DNA of 64,000 bases from the NCBI GenBank assembly GCA_933228895.1, contig OW121852.1:123375544-123439543 (forward strand), in the 5' to 3' direction. Below are positions 36,790-46,935 of this stretch, one piece after another. The notes under the pieces were generated by a model, which did not search any database, was not told the origin of the DNA, and was given only the letters and a program-made list of their open reading frames with translations. The first letter of the stretch is position 1, and each line of letters starts with the position of its first letter. The DNA comes from Platycnemis pennipes (lineage: Eukaryota; Arthropoda; Insecta; Odonata; Platycnemididae). The position numbers were made by a program, and so were the translations under genes.

Positions 36790-37465
36790 CAGAAACAAGC
36801 ATAAAGAAAGGAGTGAGGTAGGGATGTGCACTGTATCCCATATTATTCAATGTCTACATCGAGAAAGCCATCCAAGAAGTCAAACAAAAGTCTCCAGGAG
36901 TGAGCACCCACGGGGAGAAAATCAGCATGCTACGATTCGCCGATCACATAGCAGTCATGGCAGAAACAGAAGAAGATTTAAAGAAGACACTAGGAAATAC
37001 AGAACGAACCAGATATCATCTGAAGATCAATAAAAAGAAAACTAAGGTATTGGCATGCAGCAGCAGAGAAACAGCAGCAGAGAAGTCCAGGCTGGAACCA
37101 TTTGAAATGTGGTGCTACCGAAGAATAATGAATATAAAGTGGATCGATCTAGTGAAAAACGAAGAAGTCTTAAGAAGAGTGGGAGAGAATAGATGTCTAC
37201 TGAAAACATTAAAATGAAAACGGGACAACTTAATGGGCCACATCTTGAGACACGATGGCCTGATGAAGACAATCGTCGAGGGAAAAGTGCACGGGAAGAA
37301 TGGAAAAGGCAGGTCTCGTATGAGGTATATGGAGCGAGTTGTGAAGAATGTAAAAGAGAGAAGTTACGTTGATATGAAGAGGCTGGCCGATAGAAGAATA
37401 GAGTGTAGGGCTGCGTCAAACTAATCCTAGAATTGTTGACCGATGATGATGATGATGAGTAGTAT
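36790..37465 (+). mobile_element. RTE-like LINE, 5'-truncated copy, plus strand
   Basis: One reading frame runs through from about 36790 to 37426. It reads KKGVR, stop (TAG 36819-36821, where GVRQG is expected), GCALYPILFNVYIEKAIQEV, then GEKISMLRFADHIAVMAETE. The expected FADD is FADH, losing a catalytic Asp. About 70-75 codons between CSSRET and EPFEMWCYRR appear deleted compared with the usual layout. A TGA at 37215-37217 stands where Arg is expected, followed by MGHILRHDGLMKTIVEGK and MKRLADRR. The 3' end has a GATGATGATGATGATGA tail. Dead. Confidence 0.8.
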
Positions 37466-37486
37466 TGTAACTCTTGATGCACATCT

Positions 37487-37866
37487 GCATCTGTCTACAT
37501 CTACGTTATTCCCTGTGAGCCACCATGAGAATGTGTGGCAGGGGCTGAAAATCACTAAACATGCACCATTTAAATGCAGCTAAGACCTACGAAGCCATGC
37601 CACAATGCAACTAAGAGTCACTATTCGTACTATTCTAACAATATTTTAACTACCTACCCCTTTGCTATGTAGCCTATTATGTTCTCTAATAGTGCGCGGG
37701 AAAAATGACCTTTTAACGAAAGTAGGGTATACTCGGAGTGATAAATTTTTGAATATCTTCTTGGTATTAAGTGTTCTCAAGTGGATAAGTCATGCCTGAT
37801 GATGGTTCACCCCCTGCTACACACCCTTGCGGCGACTTGCATGGGAATACGTATTTGTAGATGAAT
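37487..37866. mobile_element. Two-tailed LINE-end element, copy 2
   Basis: The left end is reverse-complement LINE tail (TCTACATCTACG, CCCTGTGAGCCACCATGAG, GTGTGGCAGGGGCTGAAAA). It continues as minus-strand LINE 3' sequence to TGTTCTCTAATAGTGCGCGGG near 37680-37700. The right end is forward LINE tail (CACCCCCTGCTACACACCCT, TTGCATGGGAATACG, TTGTAGATG). Same architecture as 4.6 and 53.8 kb. Confidence 0.7.
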
Positions 37867-37884
37867 CGATTGCTTGGTCCTTCC

Positions 37885-38290
37885 ACCTACTCCTTAGGTA
37901 CAATTGTTATGGTGAGTAGAGTATTCACATCCCGAGGAATCCGGGAAGTGGGAGGGATTTTTCACTGTTACATCGATCCATACTTGAGTGCTTTGTGGAG
38001 AGCACTTTGAGCATACCATTCGTCGGATGGGACGCTAAACTGTGCACTACTGGTCATCTCTCGTTATCGACGCCGGGTTTCCCTCCACCTTTCTTCTGTT
38101 CCCTGAATAAATCTACAACAAATTCTACACTTAACGCAAATGTACTCTCAAGGAGACACCTCGAGACTAATGCTCGGGATCCAAATGACGCAATTATTTT
38201 CTGAAACTATGGCGAGAATGCAGGAAATGTGTCATGGCTTTCACATAGGCCCGGGTTCGTGAGGAAAACGCAGCTATATAAATAGAACTA
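37885..38290 (+). mobile_element. SINE copy
   Basis: A degraded head near 37905-37955 (GGTGAGTAGAGTATTCACATC, GAGGAATCCGGGAAG). The body has TACATCGATCCATACTTGAG, GGAGAGCACTTTGAG, CGTCGGATGGGACGCTAAAC and CGACGCCGGGTTTCCCTCC. Good match to the 2.5-kb SINE body. Confidence 0.75.
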
Positions 38291-38334
38291 TTGTTGTTAC
38301 TGCCGTAAATGAATGGGATTGAGGATTTGACAGT

Positions 38335-38455
38335 GATTCGGCAAAATATCCGAATGGAAACATATGTCCCCGATTAGGACTCGAAATAGCACCGTGCTGT
38401 GTGAATATGTTTTACAGTACCTTAATCCACTCGGCCGTGGCTATTGTTAATGAAG
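38335..38455 (-). mobile_element. tRNA-like relic or SINE head
   Basis: On the minus strand an A-box-like CGGCCGAGTGGATTAAGG is followed about 40 bp later by a B-box-like TTTCGAGTCCTAATCGGGG. The A region resembles a Ser/Leu-type tRNA, but the arms do not pair well. Likely a SINE of a different tRNA origin. Confidence 0.45.
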
Positions 38456-38494
38456 TTTTACACTACAAAGAGTATATAGGGAGGAAAATTCTAT

Positions 38495-39033
38495 AATGGG
38501 GGCGTTTACTCGGAACCGAAATCGCAATTTTGTACAAGAAATCGTTAGATGGAAACAAAAAACGGATTTTAGTGAAAAAATTAATCTTCTAACCACAACC
38601 ATTCCCTCATAAATCAAAAATTAAAATAAGCAAAAGGTGACGCCCACCGAAAATGCTGCTGTGATAACATTGACGTCATTTTCCTCCTGTCCTTGACTGC
38701 TTTCAGGGGAGGGGGAAGGGAGTGGAGTGGGGTTCTCGGAAGGTCTGCTCGCACAGATGCTGTCGAAATCGCCCCCATTGGCCGAGTCAGCTGTGTCCCC
38801 CCCTTTGCGATAAGGCGAAGTAGCTTCGCGGGCTCAGTTGTGATTCGACGAAGTCGATATACGTCAGAGGTTGCACCACACCCACTTTTTCGAAAGGGTT
38901 AAAAACATCAGTTTTTCGCCGCTTATAACTCGGGAAATAATTTTCTGATCAGAAAACGGAAAAATACGGGTCCTTTTATTTTACAAACTCTATCAGATTC
39001 GGAAATAAAAAAAATATGGTAAACGACCCCATT
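38495..39033 (+). mobile_element. R1 interspersed repeat, copy 2 (short form, 539 bp)
   Basis: Starts AATGGGGGCGTTTAC and ends in the inverted counterpart GTAAACGACCCCATT (14 of 15 match). No clear target duplication. Lacks the roughly 160-bp interior present in copies 1 and 3. Very similar in length and order to copy 4. Non-coding. Confidence 0.8.
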
Positions 39034-39039
39034 GCATTT

Positions 39040-40945
39040 TTATCGCGAGCCCAGGCCTACGTGGAAGAAAGCCATGGCACTTTTCCTGCATTCCCTATGT
39101 GGTTTCAGAAAATAATTGCGTCATTTGGATTGCGAGCATCAGTCTCGCGATGTCTCCTTGTTAGAAGTTAATCGGCTCCCAAGAACGACGACTACTCTTT
39201 ATACCTTCCCTCAACATTCTCCAACCATGTCCAGAAACTTCTCGTTTGTCTTTCTTCCGTCCATCAGATCTTCTCTATGCCTTAGTTTGGAACGTCACTA
39301 GTTTCCTATCAATGCCTTTCCATTTCGAAGTATTCCCAAGGTGGCTTCTATTAGTGAAATCATCTGTGACCGATACAATTGTACAACTGAATCTCTCTCT
39401 TTTTTTACGCTTATCAATATCCTTTAAGGCAGAAGGGAACCCAGCATTTTAGCTGATTGTGTAACCGAAAATTCATCACTTGCAAATCCGATATTGAAAT
39501 CCGTATTCCTGCATCTCCCCCACGCCTTGCATGCCACTTTCACGGGCTGCATCTACAAAAATTCTGCTGACAGCAGGGAACTATGTCGCTTTACGCTGTC
39601 TGTACAAAACATATGAATGGTTCTTCAATTCCAGCAGAATCTGCTCAGGTCTGATCTACCTGTTTTCTGAATTAAATTACGTGGTTATTTCTTTCATACT
39701 TATGTTTCTCTTGCCGCAGAGGCTCTTAGGGCCTTACCCTTCGGTTGTTCAGTTCGTATGAACGCGCTTAAGTGCCCATCGAGACTGCAGCAAGCCGCAC
39801 CAAAGGGCCGTAATTGCGATGAAGGCTGCGCTGCTTAAGTGCATGGAAGAGGAAATGTGGGTCCGTTCATTATCAACAGAGACACGTCACCTCTATCTTT
39901 CCGAGAGCTTTTCGAGAAAAGATCGCCACTTAGAACTAGCACATAGCATTCACAAAGTCAATCACGCCCTGAGCACATTACATATCAAATTGGCATTTTG
40001 GCCATAGCATTTTAGCCTTTAATTATACTTTTCTAAATATTGAGCAGTGATTTGCATGCAAAGGAATATTTTCCCTCCACTCATTATTATTTATATACTT
40101 CATAGGCCTCTGAGGATTTTTGCAGCGATGGTATCAACTTCTTTGTTTCATCCCATCTTGAACGTTTCCGCGTTTTGATATAATAGACATGCAAAATATG
40201 CTCAATGTATGTAAATATTATTATCAAGGTTAGATGAATTCTTTGAGAACTTATATAAGATCTTCTCACTCATAAAATGCTAAAAGATACATGCGCATGT
40301 ATAATAACAATTCCCCTGTATTCCTATCCTTCGATATCCAATTCCAGAGTTTTATCTCTACTCAAAGCTCAAAATCTAATTTTAGCATGTAATTTATAGC
40401 AAGACATATAAAGGTCTCACCACATTAGTATCAAAACCATATGTTACTCCTAGGGTGATTAGTTTGCTAGTATCCACCTTTGACACCACATTCAAGGGAA
40501 TATAGCGTTATTATAGTTAACGACCATAAGTCATATCTTGCACTTAGAAAATATCTTGATTCAACATTGGAATTCATGATGGAGGTGACTCAGATAATGC
40601 AACATACTGCTGTTCACGTTAGCATGTGAGATATTTTTTCTTTACTGCTGTGTATCTGGAACCGTAGGATCCCCTTAGGTTTTCAAATAAACCCTTTCCT
40701 ACATTACATTACATTTGAGAAGTAATCGCGGTTAGGTGGAAAATGTAACTGGCGCACAATGGTTTTTCTACCTGAGATGTATGGAGCTCGGGAAACTGAA
40801 AATTCGTCCAAAGTTGGATACCTAAGCATCAGATCCTCAAATGAATTAATAATAATCTATCCTCAAATCTATTGCGTAGCTCATAATCATGGGCAGCTTA
40901 TTAATTCTAGAGTTTCGGATTAGGAGTGTTTCCGTAAATAGTCAT
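39040..40945. other. Gene-free stretch
   Basis: Frames up to 76 codons, none recognised. No repeats found. Confidence 0.4.
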
Positions 40946-40949
40946 CGTA

Positions 40950-41400
40950 AAGGTCACCGAAAAGTTGAGGAGGTCCCCATCCCTATTCCTTCGGGAAAGC
41001 AGACTCTTCCGCATCTTCTCCGGCCAAGCAGCGCTGGGAATGCATTCCAGCGCATAAAAAGAGAAAGTCCGGGACGTGGGAAAATCATCGCTGGAAGCGG
41101 AAGGCCGGCGCATCTTTCGGTCGGCACTTGGGAGGTCACTGAGGGCCGCGGACAACGCCATTAATCCCTCCTCGTCCCGTGATCGTGCAGCCGTGACTGC
41201 GGAACTCACTCTTGCGCGCGGCATCCCTCTCTTCCTTCACGACGACGTAGCCTTGGTAACCCACTGACTGATTACAGAGGATCGCCAGATTCTCCGCATC
41301 GAGGAGATCAAAGATCCGAATCCTGAATGCTGCATAACGTTCTGAACAGAACTCGTGTGCTATTTTATAGAAATCTGCCATTCAATCTATTCAGAAACTT
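40950..41400. other. GC-rich block with unrecognised frames
   Basis: CpG-containing. An 81-codon minus frame (41136-41381) gives a compositionally balanced product containing HEFCSERYAAFRIRIFDLLD, but opposed plus frames overlap it and no family is recognised. Confidence 0.35.
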
Positions 41401-41435
41401 TTCAAGATCAACATAGAAACATTTTCTACCTTAAG

Positions 41436-42322
41436 ATTACCCAACATGCACTACTGAAATGCAACTAGGATACTAGATGAAAGCATGTTAGACAATACAG
41501 TCACATGCCGCTAAATGGATCGTGCCTACCTAGTAATAAAGGGATTACAGGCAAGGGCGTCGGAACCATTTTCGCCAGGGGGGCCAGCCTTGAAAAGGGC
41601 CCGGCTCCTAAGAAAAGGGCCCGCATTTTTTTGCGAATAGGATGTGGTAGAGGTCAGAATTTTGCTAAAAGAGTAATTGAAGGTGTGATAATATGTGTCA
41701 AAAGGGAAAAAGCAAGCTGGAAACAAGTGAAATTTAATTTTTATTAATGAAGACTACTCATTTTTCAAGGGCCCGGGGCAAATTCTGGGGGGGGGGGCCT
41801 TCTGCCCCTCCTGCCCCCCAATTCCGACGCCGCTGATTACAGGTTATAAAGTTATTTCTCGAAATATATTTATTGCATTTGCCTATTATTTGTGAGTTGG
41901 TAATGTTAACTCATGCATCAGGACCTACATACTACTTAAACAATATTTCACCAACCTTTTCCTTTGCTTTGCTGCCTATTATGTTCTATCATAGTACGCG
42001 GGAAAAATAACATGTTGAATCGATCGTTACGGTAATCAATCGCTCTAATCTTATCTCGTCGAACCTGGCATAATGCGCAAGTGTTTTGATATATATCTAG
42101 CTTCTTCAGGAAAGCTATCTGTTTTAAATTTCTACAGAATATTTAATTTGTACTTCAGTCTACGATCTGATCGTATTTCCTTACCTTATTCTTCCATTAA
42201 TTCTGATTTCTTACTAAACCTACTGTACGTGCTTATAACAAACCTAGCTTCTCTACTCTATACATACTCTAGTTCTCTGATCATTCCAAATTCATTCGGA
42301 TCCCGTATACCGGCTTTCAGGC
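41436..42322 (-). mobile_element. CR1/Jockey-like LINE fragment F, minus strand
   Basis: Runs from the 3' region (ACCCAACATGCACTACTGAA) through TAGTACGCGGGAAAAATAAC and CGAACCTGGCATAATGCGC to ATTCATTCGGATCCCGTATA. It is colinear with 48.68-49.17 kb. A hAT-like MITE interrupts it at 41552-41835. Homology stops near 42322. The coding part is broken, and the 118-codon plus frame over it is an antisense shadow. Confidence 0.75.
41552..41835. mobile_element. hAT-like MITE, 284 bp, inserted in the LINE
   Basis: Terminal repeats CAAGGGCGTCGGAA (left) and CAGCGGCGTCGGAA (right, read inward on the minus strand) match at 12 of 14 and fit the CAGNG-type hAT terminus. An exact 8-bp target duplication ATTACAGG lies at 41544-41551 and 41836-41843. 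The interior holds GGGCCCG words, a G run near 41788-41798 and CCCCTCCTGCCCCCC. Non-coding. Confidence 0.88.
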
Positions 42323-42329
42323 TTAACTT

Positions 42330-43075
42330 TTTAGAATTGTGTCACACGGAAATGATTATAGCATTGTACATTCCACACTTTACTTTAGCAGAAAATGCAT
42401 ATGGTTTTGACGCAGGAAGCCACTTATAGCAGACAGTTGCTATTTGTCTGGTGAGAAAGAAGTGAATTATTTTTTCAGATCAGTGAAATAGAGTATTCAG
42501 CAGGAAACTGCGTCGATTTGGAATGATAGAGACTCTAGTGGAGCACTCTAGGGTGGTTAGGTAGGAGTACACTGAAAATAATTTAAAAAATAACTCATTC
42601 ATAAAATAAGGATGGTAATTCCCTGCCTAACAAATTTGCCACGAGACCTAATCGTTTGGCTCCATTTTATGCCTTCTTCCTCATGTAAGGGCAAAATGTC
42701 AAAGATTAACTAGAGGCCTACTTTATTGTCAACCCGGTTCTGTTTTTTATGCAGTTAGATGTGCTTCTTAAAGACAGCCCTTTTAAGCCCCGTTGAGAGA
42801 TTTGAACCCTTATAGCTTGGTCAAACGGAAGCGTGTGACATTTGCCCCGAGCGCTTCCCCGCCAGCCGCTTGAGTTCTTTTATTTGACGCAAATATTCGA
42901 GCTTATCTCGGCCAGGAAGTATTGATGAATGGAAAAAATCCAGTGTTATCAAACATACAAGCAATTTGTGTTTTTTATAGTATAACGAGCAATACATATT
43001 CTAAGTAGTATTTTTGCCTATTTATTGTCACACATTAATGCTTGAGAAGTCCTACATTTCCATAATTTCACAACC
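42330..43075. other. Gene-free stretch
   Basis: No supported feature. The segment 42322-42430 adjoins the LINE fragment and may be its original target. Confidence 0.35.
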
Positions 43076-43200
43076 ACCATCAGCCACTAGTCATTGACTT
43101 TACGGAGATTGTCATCGTCAAGATTGGTTTAACGCAGCTCGTCAATCGATCCTTATAGCAGCTAAAGTTTACATGAGAACATATATTTTCTCTTAACAAC
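43076..43200 (-). mobile_element. LINE/RTE-like 3'-end scrap
   Basis: CACCATCAGCCACTAG, then AAGATTGGTTTAACGCAGCTC resembles the AGGATTGGTTTGACGC phrase at the 3' end of the copy at 43.4 kb. Short and diverged. Confidence 0.45.
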
Positions 43201-43398
43201 CTTCACTGTGTATTCAAAAGGTTTATATTCTTGTTACCTCAACACATTTGTTAGTGGCAGTTTGATGAACAGTGAGATTGGATTTCATTGACGTCAATGC
43301 AGAGTTGAATATCATCAGTTACTCATAGGTCTTAGGACTTCAATATGACGTTTACGACCTCTGCTATTCGGAAAATTTTAAAAGCGAGGGAAGGTGAT

Positions 43399-43722
43399 CA
43401 TCATCATGGGTCAACAATCCTAGGATTGGTTTGACGCGGTCCTCCACTCCATTCTTCTATCTGCCAGCGTCTTCTTACACGCATTGAAGTAATTCCTCTC
43501 TTTTACACCCTTCACAACCTGCTCTATATATATCTCATACGAGTCCTGCCTTTTCCAATCTTCCCGTTCACTTTTCTCTCGACAATTGCCTTCATCGGGT
43601 CTTCGTGTCTCAAGATATGGCCGATTAAGTTTTTAGCAGACTTCTCTTTTCTCCCACTCTTCTTAAGACTTCTTCGTTTGTCACTCGGTCGACCCATTTA
43701 ATCTTCACCATTCTTCTGTAAC
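43399..43722 (-). mobile_element. RTE-like LINE 3' fragment with target duplication
   Basis: A perfect 12-bp direct repeat AGGGAAGGTGAT flanks it (43387-43398 and 43723-43734). The left end carries the ATG-repeat tail in reverse, then AGGATTGGTTTGACGC. The 324 bp correspond to the C-terminal part of the plus-strand copy at 37.13-37.45 kb. The duplication defines it as a severely 5'-truncated insertion, younger than the other RTE-like pieces here. Confidence 0.88.
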
Positions 43723-43911
43723 AGGGAAGGTGATACTAAAATATAATGTCACTGATTATCGGTAACTCTATTGATGAAGCCGCTCAGCTTTAAGCTATAT
43801 CCTAATTTTACTGTTGGATTTAGGATATGAACTTATTTTTTCCGTCAAGACAAAAAGTTATTTATTGAAAAACAATTTTTTGAAACGGTCTACTTTGACG
43901 TGCAGAGTGGC

Positions 43912-44239
43912 AATAATATTATAACTGGAGTTGAATTCCAGACCTCTTTTTTTTAATACATGGATGGTTTTTCGGGAGTTTAGGTCATTTTTTTGAAAAT
44001 GAAAAATATTTTAACTTTTGGCCGAGGTTTCGGAAAATATATTTTTTCCTCCTTCCGAGCCTTAAGTTCTATAAGGTGAATTTGTGAATTTGAATCAAAC
44101 AAATTCACCTTTTAGAACTTAAAGCGCTAAAGGAGGACAAAAAATATTTTCCGAAACGTTGGCCAAAAGATATTTTTTTTTTTCATTTTCAAAAAAATGA
44201 CCCAAACACCCAAAAAACCATCTATATAATAATATTATA
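43912..44239. repeat. Large foldback, arms about 130 bp
   Basis: Left arm about 43960-44086 and right arm about 44102-44226 are inverted copies with a loop of about 17 bp (GTGAATTTGAATCAAAC). Landmarks are TTTCGGAAAATAT, CTCCTT and AAGTTCTA.AAGGTGAATTT in both. AATAATATTATA occurs at 43912-43923 and again at 44228-44239, a possible duplication although the word is itself near-palindromic. MITE-like; non-coding. Confidence 0.8.
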
Positions 44240-45390
44240 CCTACGGAAGTTGACGCCATTCAGAACTAGGAATTACTTATGCAACCCGTAAAGATCAGTA
44301 AAGCAACACCACGACGACAATGATAGATTTAATCTTCTCACCAGACATTTTATTTAGCCCCTGTGAAACTAGCATCATTATCATAAATTCTGTTTTACTA
44401 TGAAAAAACTTTTTATCAAAGTAATTCTCCTTCAACACCGCATATGATATATCCATTTTGTTCCAGCATATGCTCAATTATCTACCTGCTGTACCCTCTG
44501 CCATCCTGTATTAAATTTAATCAGGATGTATTCGTTTCATAAGGCATAAATTATTTTCTCTTACTGTGGTTTTTCTTGATATCATACCGCTCCAATGGTG
44601 TGCAGCACATCTAGTATTATTTACCTCCTTGGTACCGGCTAACTGGCGCTTGATCACCTGAAAACCTAATTGAAATTTGTAGTCACAAGTGTGACTGGTT
44701 GAAACAGTGATTCTTACTTAAAATTAAAGATTAATAAAACACAAAACCATTAAATCATCATAAAGAAGGTGATTCCCGACGTCGAAACTCGGGTTGCGTG
44801 ATTTCAAATCAAACTTCGTGGAATCACCGAGTTGAAGTGTTTCATTTTGTCTTATCGGCTTATGCGACTTACTCCGTACTTTTATTCATCTATGAAGACC
44901 ATCCTATACCTCTCTGCAATTTCCTCCCAACGAATGCCAGGAAAAATACCGGTGATAGCAGTTAGTCCCATATAATTATCCCCCCCCCCAACTTTTGCCG
45001 ACACCTAATCCGATTCTCCATCCCTAACTCTCACTAGCACTTTCTGGGTCATGCATAAATCCCAGATTCATCTTCTGTTTACCTAATAGTACGAATTCCT
45101 AAATAGAAATAATATTTTCTGGAAAAGAGAAAGGGACAAGGGCAAAGTAAGACTTTGAATGACGTGCATGTAGCAATTAGCGGAGAATAAAAGAAATATT
45201 GATGTGAACATGAATGTATTTGCTGACAGGAGAGTGGAGTAGGCAGTGGCTCCAAATATTTCTTAGGATTCACGTCTAGTGATGATGATATCTATTGTCG
45301 CACTTTTGCATCCCTTCCCAATTATTCCACAGCTGATTACTCCAGCCAGTTCGGATTTACAGGGCGTCTGAACGCTCATCTCATCTGTGT
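44240..45390. other. Gene-free AT-rich stretch
   Basis: Short unrecognised frames only. Confidence 0.4.
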
Positions 45391-45392
45391 TT

Positions 45393-45695
45393 TCTAGTCT
45401 GCACCAGAACTTATAGGCAATTCAGACCGGGAGGAAAGGCACTGGGATGGGAATGGAAGGGTGTGAAGGACGAATGGAGAGAAACCCGGCATCGGCATTA
45501 GCCAGCTCTTAACGAAAGGCACCAAGGCAACCACGGCTTAACGTCCCATCCGACGGACGGAGCGTTTGCTCTTGAAAGCTCTCCACAAAGCTCTCAAGGG
45601 CCAGTCTACCAATGAAAATATCTTCCACTGCCGGGATTCGAACCTGCATCCTCGAGTACCAACTCTTAACAATTACGACAATTTGACCCCCGAAA
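45393..45695 (-). mobile_element. SINE copy, minus strand
   Basis: On the minus strand a B box (GGTTCGAATCCCGG) lies near 45634-45647. Then come GGAGAGCTTTCAAGAGC, CCGTCGGATGGGACGTTAAG near 45540-45559, GTTAAGAGCTGGCTAATGCC and CCGGGTTTCTCTCC. Close to the 2.5-kb copy. The A box is poorly kept. Confidence 0.8.
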
Positions 45696-45807
45696 TAGCT
45701 ATATTCGTGACGCGAAATTTGGGGGATGATGGGTTTGGGGGTGGGAAGTAGGGGTCACCACCCTTACTTAGATTCGATCGAATGGGAGTAGAACTGCGCT
45801 GGCGGGA

Positions 45808-46935
45808 AATGGGGGAGTTCACTCGGAACCGGATTGACTCTTTTGTGCACGAAAAAGTTAGATGAGAACGAAAAATGAATTTAGTGAAAACATTAATCTT
45901 CTAACCGGAGCCATTCGCTAATAAATTAAAAATTAAATTATGTGAAAGGTGACGTCCACCGAACGAGCGGCTTTGAGGGTATCTACGTCATCCACCTCCC
46001 TTCCTAGACTGTGTTGAGTAGTGTTTCAGAATTAGTACAAGAATTAGGGTGGGAATCATTATCAGAGCGTAGGTTAAGGTACAGATTAAATCTATTAGAG
46101 AAATGTCAATCGGATAGGTTTACTGAAGATGTTAGGCACATATTAAATACACCAGCGTATTATGCTAGATTCGATCAGATAAACAAGATTAGAGAGATAG
46201 ATTGTCGTACTGATAGATTCAAAATGGCATTTTTCCCCCGTACTATAAGAGAACAGTTTAGGCAGCATAGCAAAGGGTTAGGTAGGGGAAATATTTTAGA
46301 GTAGTCTGCAGTGAATGATGCATGCATTAATCCCTTAAATACTATAGATACTAACAATCTAGTTGCATGAGACCCTATAGTTGCTTGTTTGCATGTCGGT
46401 AGTGCATGATTGGTAATCTTCACCCCCTGCCACAGACCCTTGCGGTGGCTTGCAGGGTATCGAGTAGATATAGATAGCGGAGGTGGGGAGGGGAGGTCTG
46501 CCTGAAGAGATCCTGTTGAATCCTGAAAATCACCCAAAAGAACTGAACAACAAAATATTTTGCATATATATTGGTGTGAATAAAAGTGTGCTGAAGTTAA
46601 TTTGCTTATTAACAAATTACAATGTAGTGGAATATGCAATGCCTTTCCAAATAATACGAAAGGAGTCTAACAACCATTTCCATTGGCAGAGTCAGCTGTG
46701 AGTCCCTCATTGTGTTTGAGTGAAGGGGCTGTGCAGTCTAAATTGTGATTGGTCGAAGTGGATGACATACGAGTCCTTGGCACGCCCACTTTTCCGAAAG
46801 GGTTAAACAAATCAGTTTTTCGCTCCTTGTACTTCGAGAAAGACATGACGGATCGAAGAACGGAAAAATATGAGTCTTTTTATTTTACCAAATCTAAAAG
46901 ATTTGGTAATAAAAAAACAAAGAAACCACCCCATT
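45808..46935 (+). mobile_element. R1 interspersed repeat, copy 3 (long form) split by a LINE
   Basis: Left part 45808-46012 (AATGGGGGAGTTCACTCGG start) and right part 46478-46935 (ending ACCACCCCATT) together make a long-form R1 of about 660 bp. The LINE copy lies inside, in the same orientation. The interior near 46530-46690 is shared with copy 1 and absent from copies 2 and 4. No coding. Confidence 0.8.
46013..46477 (+). mobile_element. CR1/Jockey-like LINE, short copy B inside R1
   Basis: Starts within the coding tail (SSVSELVQELGWESLSERRL) and is open to 46304 (ending GLGRGNILE), which is the natural C-terminus shared with copy C. It then has the 3' region with CACCCCCTGCCACAGACCC and a GTAGATATAGATAG tail. 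5' truncation leaves only about 95 codons. Intact over that part, so it shows the ancestral residues where copies A and C have stops. Confidence 0.88.

Noticed and set aside
37042..37482. 146-codon Ser-rich minus frame
   Set aside because: It is antisense to the RTE-like LINE and to its GAT-repeat tail.
38335..38455. A functional Ser/Leu-type tRNA gene
   Set aside because: A and B boxes are recognisable, but the acceptor and anticodon arms do not pair and no intact anticodon loop could be placed.
42073..42429. 118-codon plus-strand frame
   Set aside because: Antisense to the LINE fragment on the minus strand.
46175..46639. 154-codon minus-strand frame
   Set aside because: Antisense to LINE copy B and its R1 host; the same shadow appears over the other LINE copies.
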